Assembly: GCA_016647705.1 (NCBI GenBank)
Contig: CM028334.1
Coordinates: 2,790,001-2,854,000 of the forward strand
From: Eucommia ulmoides
Taxonomy: Eukaryota; Streptophyta; Magnoliopsida; Garryales; Eucommiaceae
Reading direction: 5' to 3'
DNA: 64,000 nt
The notes beneath the pieces were generated by a model. That model worked only from the letters and a program-made list of their open reading frames with translations, was not told where the DNA came from and made no database searches. A program made the translations under genes and the position numbers. This document shows, in pieces, positions 1 through 15,705 of the stretch (positions are counted from its first letter, which is position 1; every line of letters starts with the position of its first letter).

Positions 1-43
1 GGGGGAGGCGGAAGTAATGGAGAACTCTTCACAATTGAAGTAC

Positions 44-2967
<2,924 letters not shown>

Positions 2968-3388
2968 TACAAAAGCACCGGAAATTACAAAAATGAAATT
3001 GAACCCTTCTTCTCGTCTCGATCAAAGTATGCTCTGGTTTTTTTTGGTTGCTTGTGCTCACAGGAACCGACTACGATTAATTACATTTTTTGGGCCTAAA
3101 TACACAATCCTCCCCCCTTTTCTCTTGTTTTTTCGTTTCGGCCACCATATCATCTTCTAATTACAATTTCATCCCCATTGTCCGACTCTTAGAGGTAGAG
3201 ATGGGCCCGGCTTACGCGCACCTCAATGTCCGGCTCTTATCATTCCCATTGTTTCGGTCACCATATTTTTTTTTTAAGGTATATTTAGATCAGTTCGTAT
3301 GAACCTTGACTAATTACTTTTTCGGACGATCTTAAGGACATACTTCTCTATATCGACATGATACATTCATGATTAAATTAAACACTTA
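2968..3388. other. 5' flank of RPT6
   Basis: Upstream sequence of the minus-strand RPT6 start. It should hold its 5' leader and promoter, but I see no clear TATA box. Short open frames here are not gene-like. Confidence 0.4.
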
Positions 3389-4070
3389 GGTGGCGTTTGG
3401 TAACCGTTTCTGTTTCCATTCCAGCAGTGTGATGGGAATGAGATGGAAAATTCGTTTTCTTTTTGGGTGTAGAATCGCGTTTGGTAACGATATTTTTTTG
3501 TTTTTGTTTTGGGAAGGGAATTGTGTTGGGTAACGATTTTATCCTAAAATCTTTTTTTTTTTTCTTTCTGTTTTGGACTGACGGCGGTGGCGCCGGCGGT
3601 GGCTCCGGCACCGGCGGACGGCTGTGGCCCCCCCGCCGGCGACGCCGCCCGGAAGGCAATGGCCCCGTCGCCAGCGACGGCCGGAAGTGGCCGGAAAATT
3701 TCCGACCGGACGGTGACCGGCGACGGTCGCCGGAAATGGCCGGCGGGGGCGGCAGACGGTGACCGGCAACGGTCGCCGGAGATGGCCGGGGCCGGCGGCG
3801 GACGGTGACCGGAGATGGCCGGCGCCGGCGGCGGATGGTAGTCGGCCGGTAGGTGAATAGTGACCATGTGTTTTGGGAATGGAATGGGAATAATGAGAAA
3901 CAATTTTTTTTTGTTTCTCATTTCTTAAGAAAAAAGTGGGCACAATTCTCAAATGGGAATGAAATGGAAACGGAAACAAAAATTACCAAACACTATTTCC
4001 AAACAGAATTCCCAAAAATTTGGGAATGAAATGAAAATTTTTGGAATGGAAATGGTTACCAAATGGGGCC
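3389..4070. mobile_element. PIF/Harbinger-type MITE with GC-rich core, copy 1
   Basis: Non-autonomous DNA transposon. Terminal inverted repeats GGTGGCGTTTGGTAACCGTT (left) and, inverted, GGCCCCATTTGGTAACCATT (right) are flanked by a 3-bp target-site duplication TTA at 3386-3388 and 4071-4073. That duplication length and the GTTTGGT termini are typical of Tourist/Harbinger elements. The arms are AT-rich with TTTCCATTCC motifs. The centre (about 3571-3860) is extremely GC-rich with repeated CGGCGACGGTCGCCGG words. No transposase is present. Related copies lie at 26253, 29367, 38643 and 51610. Confidence 0.85.
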
Positions 4071-5603
4071 TTAATTTCTAGACTTCACTCCAAAAAAATC
4101 GAACTCTAGTTTACTATGACGAGACATCTCCCATTGCCAATCAAATTAACACATCTTGGGTAATCCTAACCTGTAGTAATATAAGAATTTTTTGCAATGG
4201 TCTTCAAATTTTACAATTCATTATTCACTCAGTACAATATTTTTTTTTTTAAAAAAATAATATGTTTTATAAAAAAAATTATTGTAATTTTTTACATTAA
4301 AAATTTGCACCAACTTCCATGTAGTACAATAACTTTGAATTTCTAAAAAGATTATTGCATGAGAAAAAAAAAATGATAAGTTTGTGAATTGTTGACTAGA
4401 ATTCCTAATAAATGACTTAAAAAATTATTAATGATGTTGCCCGAAAATGGTAACACAGTGAATTTATAGTTTTGTCCTTACGAGTTTCCATTTCTTGCTC
4501 TAGAGAGTGCTTGCATGAATTCTTAACACTGGGGGAATGTATCTTGACGAAGAACTTCCGGCATAAAAGTAAATATCTACTCGGAGAAAGAGTGTAAAGT
4601 TGATTGTGAATATCAAACTGTGCATACTTGCACTCACACTTACACAGATATTTATATAGTTCTTCATCTTTAATAGAAAGAGAGGGAGTTCCTAGTCACC
4701 AAAAGGTTACTCGCGTAATAATTACTTTGTTATTTGCGCGTCCTTCACGCCACACGAATATTCTCAAGTGATTTCGTGGTGACTCATCTTTTGCCAATGA
4801 ACTCTTCACTCAATCCTGCCCACAGGCTCCCGAGTAGGTCTCGAGCCCTTGATGCTTATGAGCTTCTTTGAACAAGTCGCTCTCCCTCTGGTAGTTTAAC
4901 CCATTTTTTCGTTAAGTGACCCATGACCAAATCCACCACCTTCAATTAAGATATTGCTTGTTCATTTTTACAAAAATATTAAAAAAGAGAGAAATTGTTC
5001 AATTTTAATTTTGCAAAATTATGAAAATGAAATACTTATTAAAACTAACATAAAGATATTTTAACGGTCCAAATTTCAGTTTAAAAGATCAACGATTGAG
5101 ATTGAACTTTTACAACCTACTACTTTCAGACTTCTCAACAACATTCAATGATTTAGATAATGCGACGAAATATTTGAAAAAAATCCACTGAAACATTTCA
5201 TACTTTCACTTTCAAACTTTGTACCCTAATTTTTTTTTCACCACCAAGCATTTGTTAGAATTCATATACACATATATGTTGTTTTCATGGTAATTACAAA
5301 AAGAAAAAAAGAAAAAAAACAAAAAAAAAAAAACAATATACTTTCTAACATTTTCTTTTTATGTTCTTAGAAATTAAACAATCCTATTATGCCTCTCCTG
5401 TCCTGTCTACCATGCATTATATGATCAAAACAAAACACTTTTCCTGTAAAAGGACACCCTGATTCCTCAACCTATCTTCAGCTTACTCTGAATACTTTCC
5501 ATCTCCTTGCCCTGTCGCTGCACAACCAAACATTCAAAAAGGAGAGAGAGAGAGAGACTATAGGGACGCGCACACATATATACACACATACACTTAGAAG
5601 CAT
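4071..5603. other. Intergenic, no gene seen
   Basis: AT-rich sequence with A/T homopolymers, a short GA tract near 5542-5556 and no coding pattern. The stretch around 4500-4960 is less AT-rich and may be an old repeat, but I cannot classify it. Confidence 0.5.
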
Positions 5604-5996
5604 TGTTCATATTGCCTTGTTTTTTCAAGGTATGAACAATAAACCGCGTATGCTTGAATAGTAAACTCGTTTTTGGGTTTTTTCATAATACCCATTTTGA
5701 AAAATAGAAGTTTCTCCTGAATGATTATCCCTTATAGTCATTTTCTAGTTTCTCCTATTTTGTGCAGAAAGATTTGTATTCTCCTATTTCAAGAAAAAAT
5801 TGTCTTTATTCTCTCTTTATTTATAGAGAGAAGTTGTAAACTTTTTACTAACAGTGAAATCCTTCGCTTCTTGCCCGTGGATGTTTCCCTCAAATTAATT
5901 GAGAGTTTTACCACATAATTTTTTTGTGTCAATTCCAATCTTCTCAATCATAATTCTTAGTTGCGTGATACTGTTTCGACCCATTATTTCCTAACA
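5604..5996 (-). mobile_element. Solo LTR fossil (LTR retrotransposon), shortened copy
   Basis: Read on the minus strand this begins TGTTAGGAAATAATGGG and ends with AACA, and matches over most of its length the solo LTR at 11106-11606 in the opposite orientation. It lies just downstream of the ASI1-like gene. It is shorter than its partner and I see no matching 5-bp flanking duplication, so it is a degraded copy. No internal retrotransposon region is attached. Confidence 0.7.
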
Positions 5997-6211
5997 TATA
6001 CTATCACACAATTATCAATTAATTTATCTCAAACAACCATGAAATAGACAGAAAGTGGAGTCTACATATTTATTTTTTTACATAAAATACGATAAATAAT
6101 AAGTTGATACGGAATCAAAAATAATTAAAAAACTCAAAACTCGACTTCTCACACTTCTTACATTCCATGAGTTATATAAATTTCTGTTCTGAAGGGCAAG
6201 GAAAACGGAGA

Positions 6212-9200
6212 TCAAAATGAGAATGTTTTTATGTTTACCGTATGTAGTGCATTCCGCCATATATCTGACTTCTCTTGTAGCGCACACCATTCTATGGCCA
6301 TCGCGTATTCGATAGTATTGGACTGGGAATAGTGCGACGTCGATACTGCTTTTCTCTTTCGAGTGATTCAAAAAAAGAAAAATTAGTAACTCGTCAATAA
6401 TAATTGTCCTCTTTCTTTTTTTAACAAATATATTGCATTTTTTTTTTCAGAATTAACTCTCTTCAAATTTCAAAAAGTTTTATCATTTTATCCCATCGGA
6501 ATAAGGGTAATATGATAAAATAAAAACTATTTGAATCCCATCTAACTGTGTGGAGTGAAACATGACAATAAAAGCGAGACGGAGGGAATATAAAAAGGAA
6601 AAAAAGAAGAGAAATTACCTGTTTTTCTCGCCGCTGCAATCCTAATTCGTTAATGACCAAATGGCCAACAAATTTGGATTCCACCGGGCCAGTTGGAATT
6701 CCTCTGCGTGCCACAACCACCCTGCCACTCGAATTTATTCTCAACAATTTCTCTTTTTTAGTAACTTTGAACTTCTGAAAATTACTATATTTCTCGCAAA
6801 AATTACTATGAATGAGTGGACTACATAAGTAAAAATTGAAATTTGTGGACTAGTGTTCACCAAGAACCCCATTTAGAAAGTGAAAATGTAAATGATTGTA
6901 GTACCTTCCATCGTCTAGCAATAGACATTTATTCTTTAATCTTGCAATAGCGGATGCTGCAGCATCGCTTGATCTAAATATAACAAGAGCTTGCCCTGTT
7001 AGCAATACATGAAATTAACTTGTGTCATACTTCTTTCATGAATAATAATCTATAAAAAGGGTTTATAGGTACACCTTTAGGTTTGTCAAATTGCATGGTT
7101 TCACATTTGTTTCAATTCCATAAAATTATAAACGTTGTTAATGACTTTGGATGAAAAATAGATTGTGCTCAGCATGTAACCGTTTAATGGGGGATATTTT
7201 TGTCATTTTATTACTCTACCACAACTTAGACGTTTCCCCTAAACTTTCCATAACAACGATTTTTCTAAAAAATAAGAAAAAGAAAAGCATTAATCATTGT
7301 TAGGGGAAGAATAGAGGAAAATGCTTAGGTTTAGCGGGATAATGAAATGATGAAAAATATACCCATTAGAAAGCTACGTGCTGAGCACAACCCATTTTCC
7401 ATTCAAAGTCATTAACAACGTTTCAATTTTGAATAATTGAAACAAATGTGAAACGGATCAAACGTGGAATTTGACAAACCTAGAGATCCACATAAACACC
7501 CACCCTAATAATGTAATTTCCCTAAAAAAAAGGAAAAAATTATTGGTATACCATAATGTGGACTACAGAATGTGTTGCGCTGTATCATCTTCACGCTTAC
7601 TTTCTCTCCAAACGCATCCCGAACCATGCCCTACAAGAAGAAAAAAAAAAAAAAGCTTAAGGAATGTATTATAGTACTAACAATTCGAATAGGCAGATTG
7701 AAATTGTCATAACAATGATTTATGAAAATCCATTCGTAAAAAGTTAAATTAGTCCAAAAAATTACCTCTACTTCCTTTGAGGTATAGGATGGGTCGAGGT
7801 TATCTAATAAGACCAAATATCCTTTTTCACGAGCTTCCTGCAATCGTTCCTCCCATGGCTGAACAGAAAATAAAAGGGGGGTTTGGTGAAAAGTCCACAA
7901 ACTTAAAAAATTTCCCATGCAATCCAAGAACCACAATAATTTTTCCAAAACTCCAAAGTTATTGCACTAACTGAAAGTTACTGCAATTTTTCACATGAAA
8001 AATTAACGTAGATGTATTGCTTAATTACTTATGCCCTCCCCCACAATTTTATTTTGCGTTTTTTGCCATAAACCCCAAATTTTGCAACCCACTATTTATC
8101 CAACCCATTCGATACAGTAACTTTTTGAGAAGTCCAATAATTTTGTTAAAAGTCCAAAGTTATTGCACTACATGAGTGAGTGCAGTGTGATGAATGGAAA
8201 CTCACTAGTTGTTTGAACCATTTGCTTGTATCCTGCAAGAACAAGAGGGTGTTATAAGAATATCCGAAGCTTCAAAAAGAACGAGGCACCGTTTCGTAAC
8301 GGTTTTTTTTTTCCTTCAGTATTTTATTGCTTTTAAGAAAAAAAATATTATAAAAGTAGTGTTTCTTTTGCACTAAAAAAATAATTTTAAAGGTAAAACA
8401 CAAATTTAGGTACTTTTTACTAAATATATTTGTCTAACTCAAATATAACGAAAGTTTTACCATTTCGGGCCTTCTTGAAACCTCGATTTTGGAATTTTTG
8501 GTGCCCATATGATGTACATCTTGCTCAACTTTATGGGAAGACTTGTTTGCTTTGTTTATATAATCATCCCTCTCAAACAGCTTTTTTTCTTCAACAGGAG
8601 AACTCTTGGCATCCAGAGTCCTTATTTTCTGTGGGGATAATCTTGAAAAATCTCGAAGAACTGCTTTCAAACCATCAATGAAAAAGAAGACCATTTTGGC
8701 ATTAAATTCCAAATCACAGACCTAATAGGAGGCAACAGTCAAACAAACATGTAGGAACACAATGGGTCTAACTCACTCTCAAAAGCTGCACTGTAAGATG
8801 AAGATTGCCCCACACTTTACATATAACTCAGAATCAAGTAACACAAGCTATGTGGGATTAAACATGCCCTCTCACGTGCAGGGTGAACTTTTGACAAACC
8901 ACTGTGAAAGGATAACGGGGGAAGGGTCCAACATTGATGGGAGATTCAACATCCCTCACGCGCAAGGTGGATTTTTTGACAACCATTGCCAACGGATATC
9001 AGGGGGCCCAACACAAGATTCAACACACTCAACATCAAACAAGAGTACTGACTCTGACACCATGTATGAACCCAATGGGCCTAATTCAGTCTCAAAAGAC
9101 GACTAGTAAGAGGAAGATTGTCTTAAGTTTTATATATAGTTCAGGATCAAGTGACACAAACGATGTGGGATTCAACAAAAGATGTACCTGCAAACTTTCT

Positions 9201-10973
9201 TTTCTTCAGTGGCCTATAATCAATTTCACCCTGAGGTGAGAAATTTTCAGAAGATTTGATTTTTTCTCTATCTTCCAGTTGATTGCATGATATATTTGCA
9301 GCCTCAGCAACACCTGAATTATCAGAAATTGAAGGAATAAATGCAAAATAATTATCAGAAAGCTTGCTTTGAAAATGAAAATTTTCATTTTCAGTCCCCC
9401 AAAAAAGAAAAAAAAATTGAAATGCCCTTACCAGAATGGTCATCTTTCCCGGTTCTTACAGCTCCTTGGGAATTTGTTCCCTTGGAAGAAAACATGAATT
9501 TCCCATTTCTCTTGAAAATTTTCGGATTTGTTACAGTCTGATTGAAGAAACATTCAACTGCAACATAATTGGAAACATTGTAATCACATCAACATGGGAA
9601 ATAACAAGGAAGTAGGAACTTTATGAAGAGGCCAAAAAGTGAGTATCATAAGAAAATCGTGATACGATATCTGAATTGCCACCCCATAAAAAAAAAAAAA
9701 AAGAGAAAAAAAAGAGGTTAATGCAGCCAATAATAAATCAAAAACTGACCAGGTAGCCCATCTATCTTATCCGCAAAGGTACCCGATATTGTGCAGTTGC
9801 CGACGTTAAAAGTACGACAGAAAATATAGTCGGCCCTTTTCAACTCTTCGGTTGATGCTTGATTGTTTCTCCTGTCCTTGGATGTGCAGGCGACCTTGCA
9901 TTTTCCACAAATGGCTTCCTAAAACAAATAACATCAGTTTGACATGGGATCAAACATTGTCTTGTCTAGTTAGTTATTATACAGGAGATCTTATTAAAAA
10001 GTCCTCATCTTATTATAAAGTCCTCTATCCTAGTTGATATCAACTATTACAATGCTAACAAGTAGTTGCTATTAACCAAAGATTTAAACAACTAGTTAAT
10101 ATTAACTAAAGGAAAGAAGGATAAAAAATGATAAGTGACCTATTAAAGGACTCCCTATTATATAATGCAATTAATAAGTTTTTTTTTAAAATATCTTTTT
10201 GTTAAAGCCTAAGGTTAGGATAGATTTGAGACAAATGAATGGATGAGATTAGATTATAGATATTTTTTAGGGAAAAATACCCACCCAAAATTTTCACACC
10301 CCTCTATTAAGACGGTTAAATTAAATTACATTTTGTACCCTTTAAGTTTCATATTTAAATTTAATTATTTACTATTTTTTACACTCTTAAATTAGAAATT
10401 CAATATAGTGCCACGTTGGGCTAAATTATGAAAAATATTGCGCTAATAAATAGGTTAATTCATGGAATAAAGTAAGCAATCAAATTGGTCATCATGACTT
10501 AAATAGGAAATATTAAATAATAAATAATGTATTAATGAAAATATTAAATATTTCAAAGGAGTTGACAGTGTTGTATGTAATTTTAAACAAGAGTAATTAC
10601 CAGAGGGGTAACATTGAAAAGGCCTTTTCCTTCTCCACAAGCTAAGAATATCTCATTTCCAAGTGGTTCGACATCTCCCAACCAATATTGTATTTCGAGC
10701 GGACGAAAAAAACCAGACAACCTTAACTTTCTTGCCGCACCTTGTCGTCTCCCATATTTTCACAAGTTTACCAATTCCAGGCTCGGGTCCATTATAATAC
10801 CATACATATACGTTGTCATAAAGGAAATACTCAATGCCATCAAAAGTAAACGACTCGTATAATCGGATGTCCTTGTTAGGGCCAACAACTTTCCTCTTGT
10901 GACCCCAACTAAAATCGTCGGTTTTATGTTTGTTTGCATCTCCAAGGTGTGACATACTATGTATATGTTGCAT
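6212..10973 (-). CDS. ASI1: ANTI-SILENCING 1-like protein (BAH domain plus RRM-like domain), with one apparent frameshift
   Basis: Homologue of Arabidopsis ASI1, a nuclear chromatin- and RNA-binding protein that allows full-length transcription of genes with heterochromatic introns. Coding exons (minus strand): 10601-10973, 9750-9918, 9432-9557, 9188-9313, 8461-8660, 8206-8232, 7766-7858, 7552-7630, 6905-6995, 6619-6721 and 6212-6355. All junctions are GT-AG and phases agree from exon 2 onward, giving about 509 residues. BAH hallmarks are YESFTFDGIEYFLYD, IGKLVKIWE and KVKVVWFF. The RRM-like part runs about residues 340-430 (GYLVLLDNLDPSYTSKEVE and GQALVIF), followed by the family C-terminal block AVSTSHYSQSNTIEYAM. 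In the BAH exon a run of seven T (plus-strand A run 10706-10712) puts the downstream family motif RPLEIQYWLG in the +1 frame; six T would keep it open. The 8660 acceptor and the C-terminal end (TGA at 6214-6212, or a further exon) are less certain. Introns contain a foldback element and a dispersed repeat. Confidence 0.85.
7049..7510. mobile_element. Foldback MITE, copy 1, in an ASI1-like intron
   Basis: Two arms of about 150 bp in inverted orientation. Shared words include AGGTTTGTCAAATT, ACATTTGTTTCAATT, AACGTTGTTAATGACTTT and GTGCTCAGCA. It lies between the exons at 6905-6995 and 7552-7630 and carries no coding sequence. Other copies are at 36176-36566 and, split by insertions, at 15244-22350. 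The long imperfect inverted repeats would let the intron RNA fold on itself. Confidence 0.75.
8757..9180. repeat. Dispersed non-coding repeat in an ASI1-like intron
   Basis: Contains two related blocks built on CACGTGCAGGGTGA, TTGACAAACCACTGTGAA and GGATATCAGGGGGCCCAA. The same words, in either orientation, recur at 25655-25975, 33085-33560, 34008-34140 and partly at 49470-49556. No reading frame or terminal repeat is convincing. It is a common, short, high-copy plant repeat of uncertain class. It fills the intron between exons 9188-9313 and 8461-8660. Confidence 0.65.
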
Positions 10974-11105
10974 TAACCCAACGTGTTCCGGTCAAAATCT
11001 TTGAAAATCTAATTGAAAGACAAACATTAAGTATTATAAATGATGCAATAAATCTAAAACAAAATTCCAAAGACAACAAATTTAAAGAACAAACAATTTG
11101 AGTAC

Positions 11106-11606
11106 TATTAGGGAATAATGAGTCAAAACAGTATCACGCAACTAAGAATTAGGATTGAGAAGAATAAAAATTGACACAAAACATTTACATGGTAAAACCT
11201 CCAATTAATTTGAGGGAAACATCCACGGACAAAAACAAAATGATTTCACTATTGGCAAAGACTTTACAACTAGTCTCTATAAACAAGGAGAGAACAAAGA
11301 CAACTTTATTTTGAAATTGGAGAATACAAATCTCTCTATACAAAATAGGAAAAACTAGGAGATGACTATAAGAGAGGATCCTTCAGGAGAAACCATGTTT
11401 TTCTCTCTGAGTTTTGGGATGAAAACTTATACAGAATCTCTCCCTATTTATAATCTCAATGAAGGGCAAGATGGGTATTACGAAAAATCCGAAAACGCAT
11501 ATTCAACTGTTCATCGACAATGTAATCACGTACTATTAACGAGCAAATTACTGTTCACACGTATGGGGGCACTGTTCACATGTTGAAAAACAAGGCAATA
11601 CTAACA
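11106..11606 (+). mobile_element. Solo LTR fossil with 5-bp target-site duplication
   Basis: A 501-bp element starting TATTAGGGAATAATG and ending AATACTAACA, flanked on both sides by AGTAC (11101-11105 and 11607-11611). The structure is that of a solo LTR left by recombination between two LTRs. It lies upstream of the ASI1-like start codon, probably inside its long 5' leader intron, and is an inverted relative of 5604-5996. The superfamily is not determinable from the LTR alone. Confidence 0.78.
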
Positions 11607-11611
11607 AGTAC

Positions 11612-13043
11612 AACAATAAGAAGAAAGCATTTGTCCCCACCTAAGTAGGGCAGAATTTAAACCATGTTATTGCCAAGGGTAGAATTTAAACCATGTTGTT
11701 GCCAAAGGACATCAATAATCACACTACATACGAGGTTTGAACAATCGATGTTAAACTACCTTGTCAATGTGAATATTAAGAAGTTTTTTTCTTTTTCTTT
11801 TTTATTTAAAAATCATTGTGGGTATTTATTTAGAAGCATGATGTTATTTTTTTATTCTTTTTTATGGAAATATTAAGTTTTCATCACGTTTGAGAAACAC
11901 AACAAATTAGTATTTTTTTTTTCAAATTCAGAAAAATATAAAATGTATCCCAAATTTCAACTTGAAAAAAAATGAAGAGCACTCACCATAATTTTGACTT
12001 GAAAAATCCAAATTATGACCATTTGAGTATTCCCACGTGTTATTATATTTCCTTAGGAGAGTTTCGTATATTATCTTATCTACATTGGAACTCACCTGAA
12101 TTGTCCCATGCTCACCTGAATCGTCCCATCTATCCTCCAGAGGAAAAATTTAGTTTCAAACCTTAGTTTGAATAGGAGATTGAAATTCTTGAATAGTGGC
12201 GATAAATAAGGCTTACACCGTTCATAAATATGGCTTGCTCCATTTTCTTAATTTTGACATTTTCTCGTTTGGGGGATAGCCCCTATTAGGATCCCCACAA
12301 TAACAAATTGTGGGTATAAAATATTTTTGTGGTATTTTTTTGGGGATTATACAGTAAAGTTTGTTCGGGTCAACTTCTATCTTAAGGACACACTCCCTCT
12401 TAAGGGCACACTCCACCACATTGGCATGCATTCGGGATTAAATTCAAGATTTAATTCCTACAGTAGAACAGCCTGGTTGAGGAGAGAGGGCACCTCCGCT
12501 TGGCTTCTTTTTTTTTGGGTAATGAAAGTCTCTTTTTATTAGAATTAGAGATGAATGCAAATGGTAACGGAATCATATACAAAAATTAAAGGAAAAAAAG
12601 TGAATATCATACAAAAAAAACATGTGAATGACACCAGAGAACAGATAAGCCCAAGAAATATAAACAAATAATTTTTTTAAGAACGATTCTTCAAAGACAG
12701 AAAACCATCAACAAAAAACGACAACAGAGTTATGATCAGAGAACAGAGGAAATACCTTGGTGATAATCAGAGAATCACTTCGGAACAAGCCAATCATTCA
12801 CGATCCTTGTCAACAAGGAATCCTACCAAAAAAACATGAACCCTAAAGGTAAAAAATGTGAAAAACCCTAAACCCAACTCGACGACAACAGAGAAACGAC
12901 AGAAATACCGGCATTTAAGAAAATAAATTTGCACAAAAGCATAGAATCACATCACTCAGCAATGCGTCATAAATGAGTTTCCAGACTGGCGTAAAAATGA
13001 GTAATAGCTTACAGGTTTGAAATGGCTAGACTGCTTCAGAGAA

Positions 13044-13077
<34 letters not shown>

Positions 13078-13416
13078 CTGCAGGCCAGGGGAGATGAAGA
13101 TGACGATTGACGAGCAGAATATATGATGGGCTATTCTATAGCCCTGCAGTTTTTCTTTTTCCGCTCCCTCACCGGGGTGACACCGAAGCAGAGAGAATAC
13201 AAGAAGTGGGTTGTACTAACATGCGCAGAGTGCGTCGGCCACCGGAGCCTCAGGGGTGAGAAACCGGACACGAAAGAGAGGGGCGCCATGCAGTGGGACT
13301 GCGTGAGTAAGTGGCACGCGAGAGGGAAGGGAGTGGGGGGTTGGGAACCTCCTTTCGCTTCAACGGCGCGTGTAAACCACTTTCTCAAAGTGGCGTAGGA
13401 CTCCACCCGTATTACT
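11612..13416. other. Probable 5' leader/leader intron of the ASI1-like gene, no coding exon seen
   Basis: AT-rich up to about 12.9 kb, then a more balanced stretch ending in a TG/AG microsatellite (13044-13077) and a GC-richer block (13130-13400). A pyrimidine-rich leader on the minus strand would suit the 5' untranslated exon of the ASI1-like gene. Overlapping open frames of 91 codons on both strands at 13123-13406 do not resemble a known protein. Confidence 0.35.
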
Positions 13417-13424
13417 CTTTATAG
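13417..13424 (-). promoter_or_regulatory. Candidate TATA box for the ASI1-like gene
   Basis: On the minus strand the sequence reads CTATAAAG, followed about 30 bp downstream by GC-richer DNA and then a CT-rich leader. It is the best core-promoter match upstream of the ASI1-like start codon. Its distance from that codon (about 2.4 kb) requires a leader intron, which is inferred and not shown. Confidence 0.35.
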
Positions 13425-13429
13425 GCACT

Positions 13430-15243
13430 GGAAAAAAGATCGGGCGAAAATTTAGGTTTTTTTTTTTTAATGATTAAAGCCTTCTTCATATTTTTGTCCT
13501 CTAGTTTAACTTGTTTTTAAAAAATATTATTTTTTAAATACTTTTATAAACATTCTTAGCCAAAAATCATTTAAAAAAAAAAATAAAGAATGAATGGACA
13601 ATTATACTCTTATATATATTTACATAAAATCTTAGTTTTTAAATTATTTTTCATTTCACTCTCTCTATTTCACTCTCTCTCATAGCCGTTTCCCCCAACC
13701 CCCAATCCCCTATCTCGATCCCACAATTGAACAATTGCTCGATCCCACAATCGAACCATTGTCGATGCCACCAAGACCGCCTTCGTCGAACGATTGCCGC
13801 TAACCACTGCTGCTTTTGCCAGATGAAGACAACGAACATTCAACCAAATCAGAAGCCGTCAATTGAGATGGTCGATTGAGAGAGAGAGATTGACGAACGC
13901 AAATCGTTATCGCCTATTTATCGAAATTTAGGTTTGATTTGTGTAGATCTATCCCCCAATCTCTCTCTCGAGTTTCGATTCCACAGTCGATTGGCGCCCA
14001 ACCACCGTCATGCTTGCACACGAAGAAACCACTGCCGAACGATTTCTTCGCTGCCTTTTTCGTCTTCGACGCCATTATCGACTCCTTCTCTGATGATGAC
14101 GACGAGCTCTCTCTCTCTCTCTCCTCAGATCTGGTTGATCGATGGGCGACGATTGTAGTGGCTGCGACGGATTTGGACGAAAACGGCGGTGACGTCAAAC
14201 GTGGCTGGAAACAAAAATGATCAGCGACGAACTGGATCTGGACAAGAGCATCGCCACAAAAGTATCCGAATCGAGTTCGAAGTTCGTCTCGCAAACTCAG
14301 ATTTAAAGTTTTCGATCTGATTTTTCAAATCTAAGATAATCGTCACCATGTTGAATGTTCGTAACGAACCTCTTGTTTGATTGATTTGTGTTTGTGAATG
14401 TTTAATTCATGATTGTTTTTTTGTGAATATTCATTCGCATAGGTTTTGTTTTTTGTTGAATGTTCATTTTTTGGTGTTGTGGTTGTTTATTGTTGAATGT
14501 TCATGTGATTAGGTTTTGTTTTTTTTGTTGAATATTGTTTGTGAATATTCATGTGGTTAGGTTTTGTTTTTGGTTGATCAATTTTGTGTTTGTGAATGTT
14601 CATTTTTTTATTTTTTTTTTTGTGTTTTTAGTTTATGAATATTCATATAAATGCATTTTCTATATGAATGTTCAGATAATGTGTTCATGAATTTTATTTT
14701 TCTCTATTTCTAGATCTTAAAAATTCTAGATCTGGAATTGGTTTGAATGTTCACATTTAATTTGCTCTCGTTATCAAATCTTTGGTTAAATGTTCTCAGA
14801 ATTGGTTTCTCTCCATTTTCTAGATGTGAATAAATTTAGATTTGAATTTTTATTAATTTTAAAAAAAACATGAACATTCACAAACTAGCAAAAAGTTACA
14901 CAAAAAATAGAAATTCATATCGTCGGAAAAATAATTTTTTTAAAATTAATTTGGTATATTTTTTTTTAATTTTCTATCAACTGTGATTGGCGTGGGATGA
15001 TTTTGATGATTTGGTGGGTTTTGAAAAAGTGAACACTCACATTTTTTAACAGAATGACATAAATTGTAAATATAGCACAATTAAGGGGCAATGACCAAGG
15101 ACTAAATTCTAAGAAGATCATGGAGACTAAAAACTTAATATAGGCATTTGGAGGATATTTTTTAATACATTCTCTTATAAGGACCAAATAATGAAATCCC
15201 CAAAATTCTATTTACTTTCCTAGGAAATGTGAGGATATTTTTA
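13430..15243. other. Intergenic; degenerate GAATGTTCAT-type repeats at about 14380-14720
   Basis: The 13660-14340 part has open frames on both strands and low-complexity CT/GA stretches, but no recognisable protein. It is followed by many copies of the loosely repeated words TGTGAATGTTCA, TTGAATGTTCAT and AGGTTTTGTTTTT. It may be a non-autonomous transposon with subterminal repeats, but I could not find terminal repeats. Confidence 0.4.
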
Positions 15244-15705
15244 GGGTTAATTACACTTTATACCCCCTATGCTTCCCATCCTCTTTCGTTGAGGGTCCGA
15301 ATTATACCATATACCCCTATGATTTTTCTTGAGATTAACCAATTGCATATTTAATCTCTCAATTTTCAGATTTATTTCGATCCCGCAATATTAAAAACAT
15401 TGTTAGTGATTTTGAACGAAAAATAAGTTATGCTCAGCACATATCCTTCTAATGAAGATATTTTTATTATCTTATCCCTTCACTAAGACGTTTTTCACCA
15501 ACATTTCATAACAACAATTCGTCTGAAAAAACAGAGAGAGAAGTCTGAATTGTTGTAATGGAAATTGATGTGGGTAAAAATCAAATAATCCCAAATCGCT
15601 CCACCTAAGCCTGCCACGTAGACCAAACGTATGACGTGTCATCAACAGCCTAAACAACAGAATTCTTGTTCAAGTCGGTCATTTTCTCAAGACTTGGACA
15701 ATTAC

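Noticed and set aside
3539-3979. Proline/arginine-rich open frames on both strands
   Set aside because: They arise from the CpG-rich MITE core, not from a gene.
13123-13406. 91-codon frames on both strands
   Set aside because: GC-richer leader/promoter DNA; mirror-image frames without homology.
13914-14294. 126-codon minus-strand frame with acidic and basic stretches
   Set aside because: An equally long plus-strand frame overlaps it, no family is recognisable, and splice context is missing.
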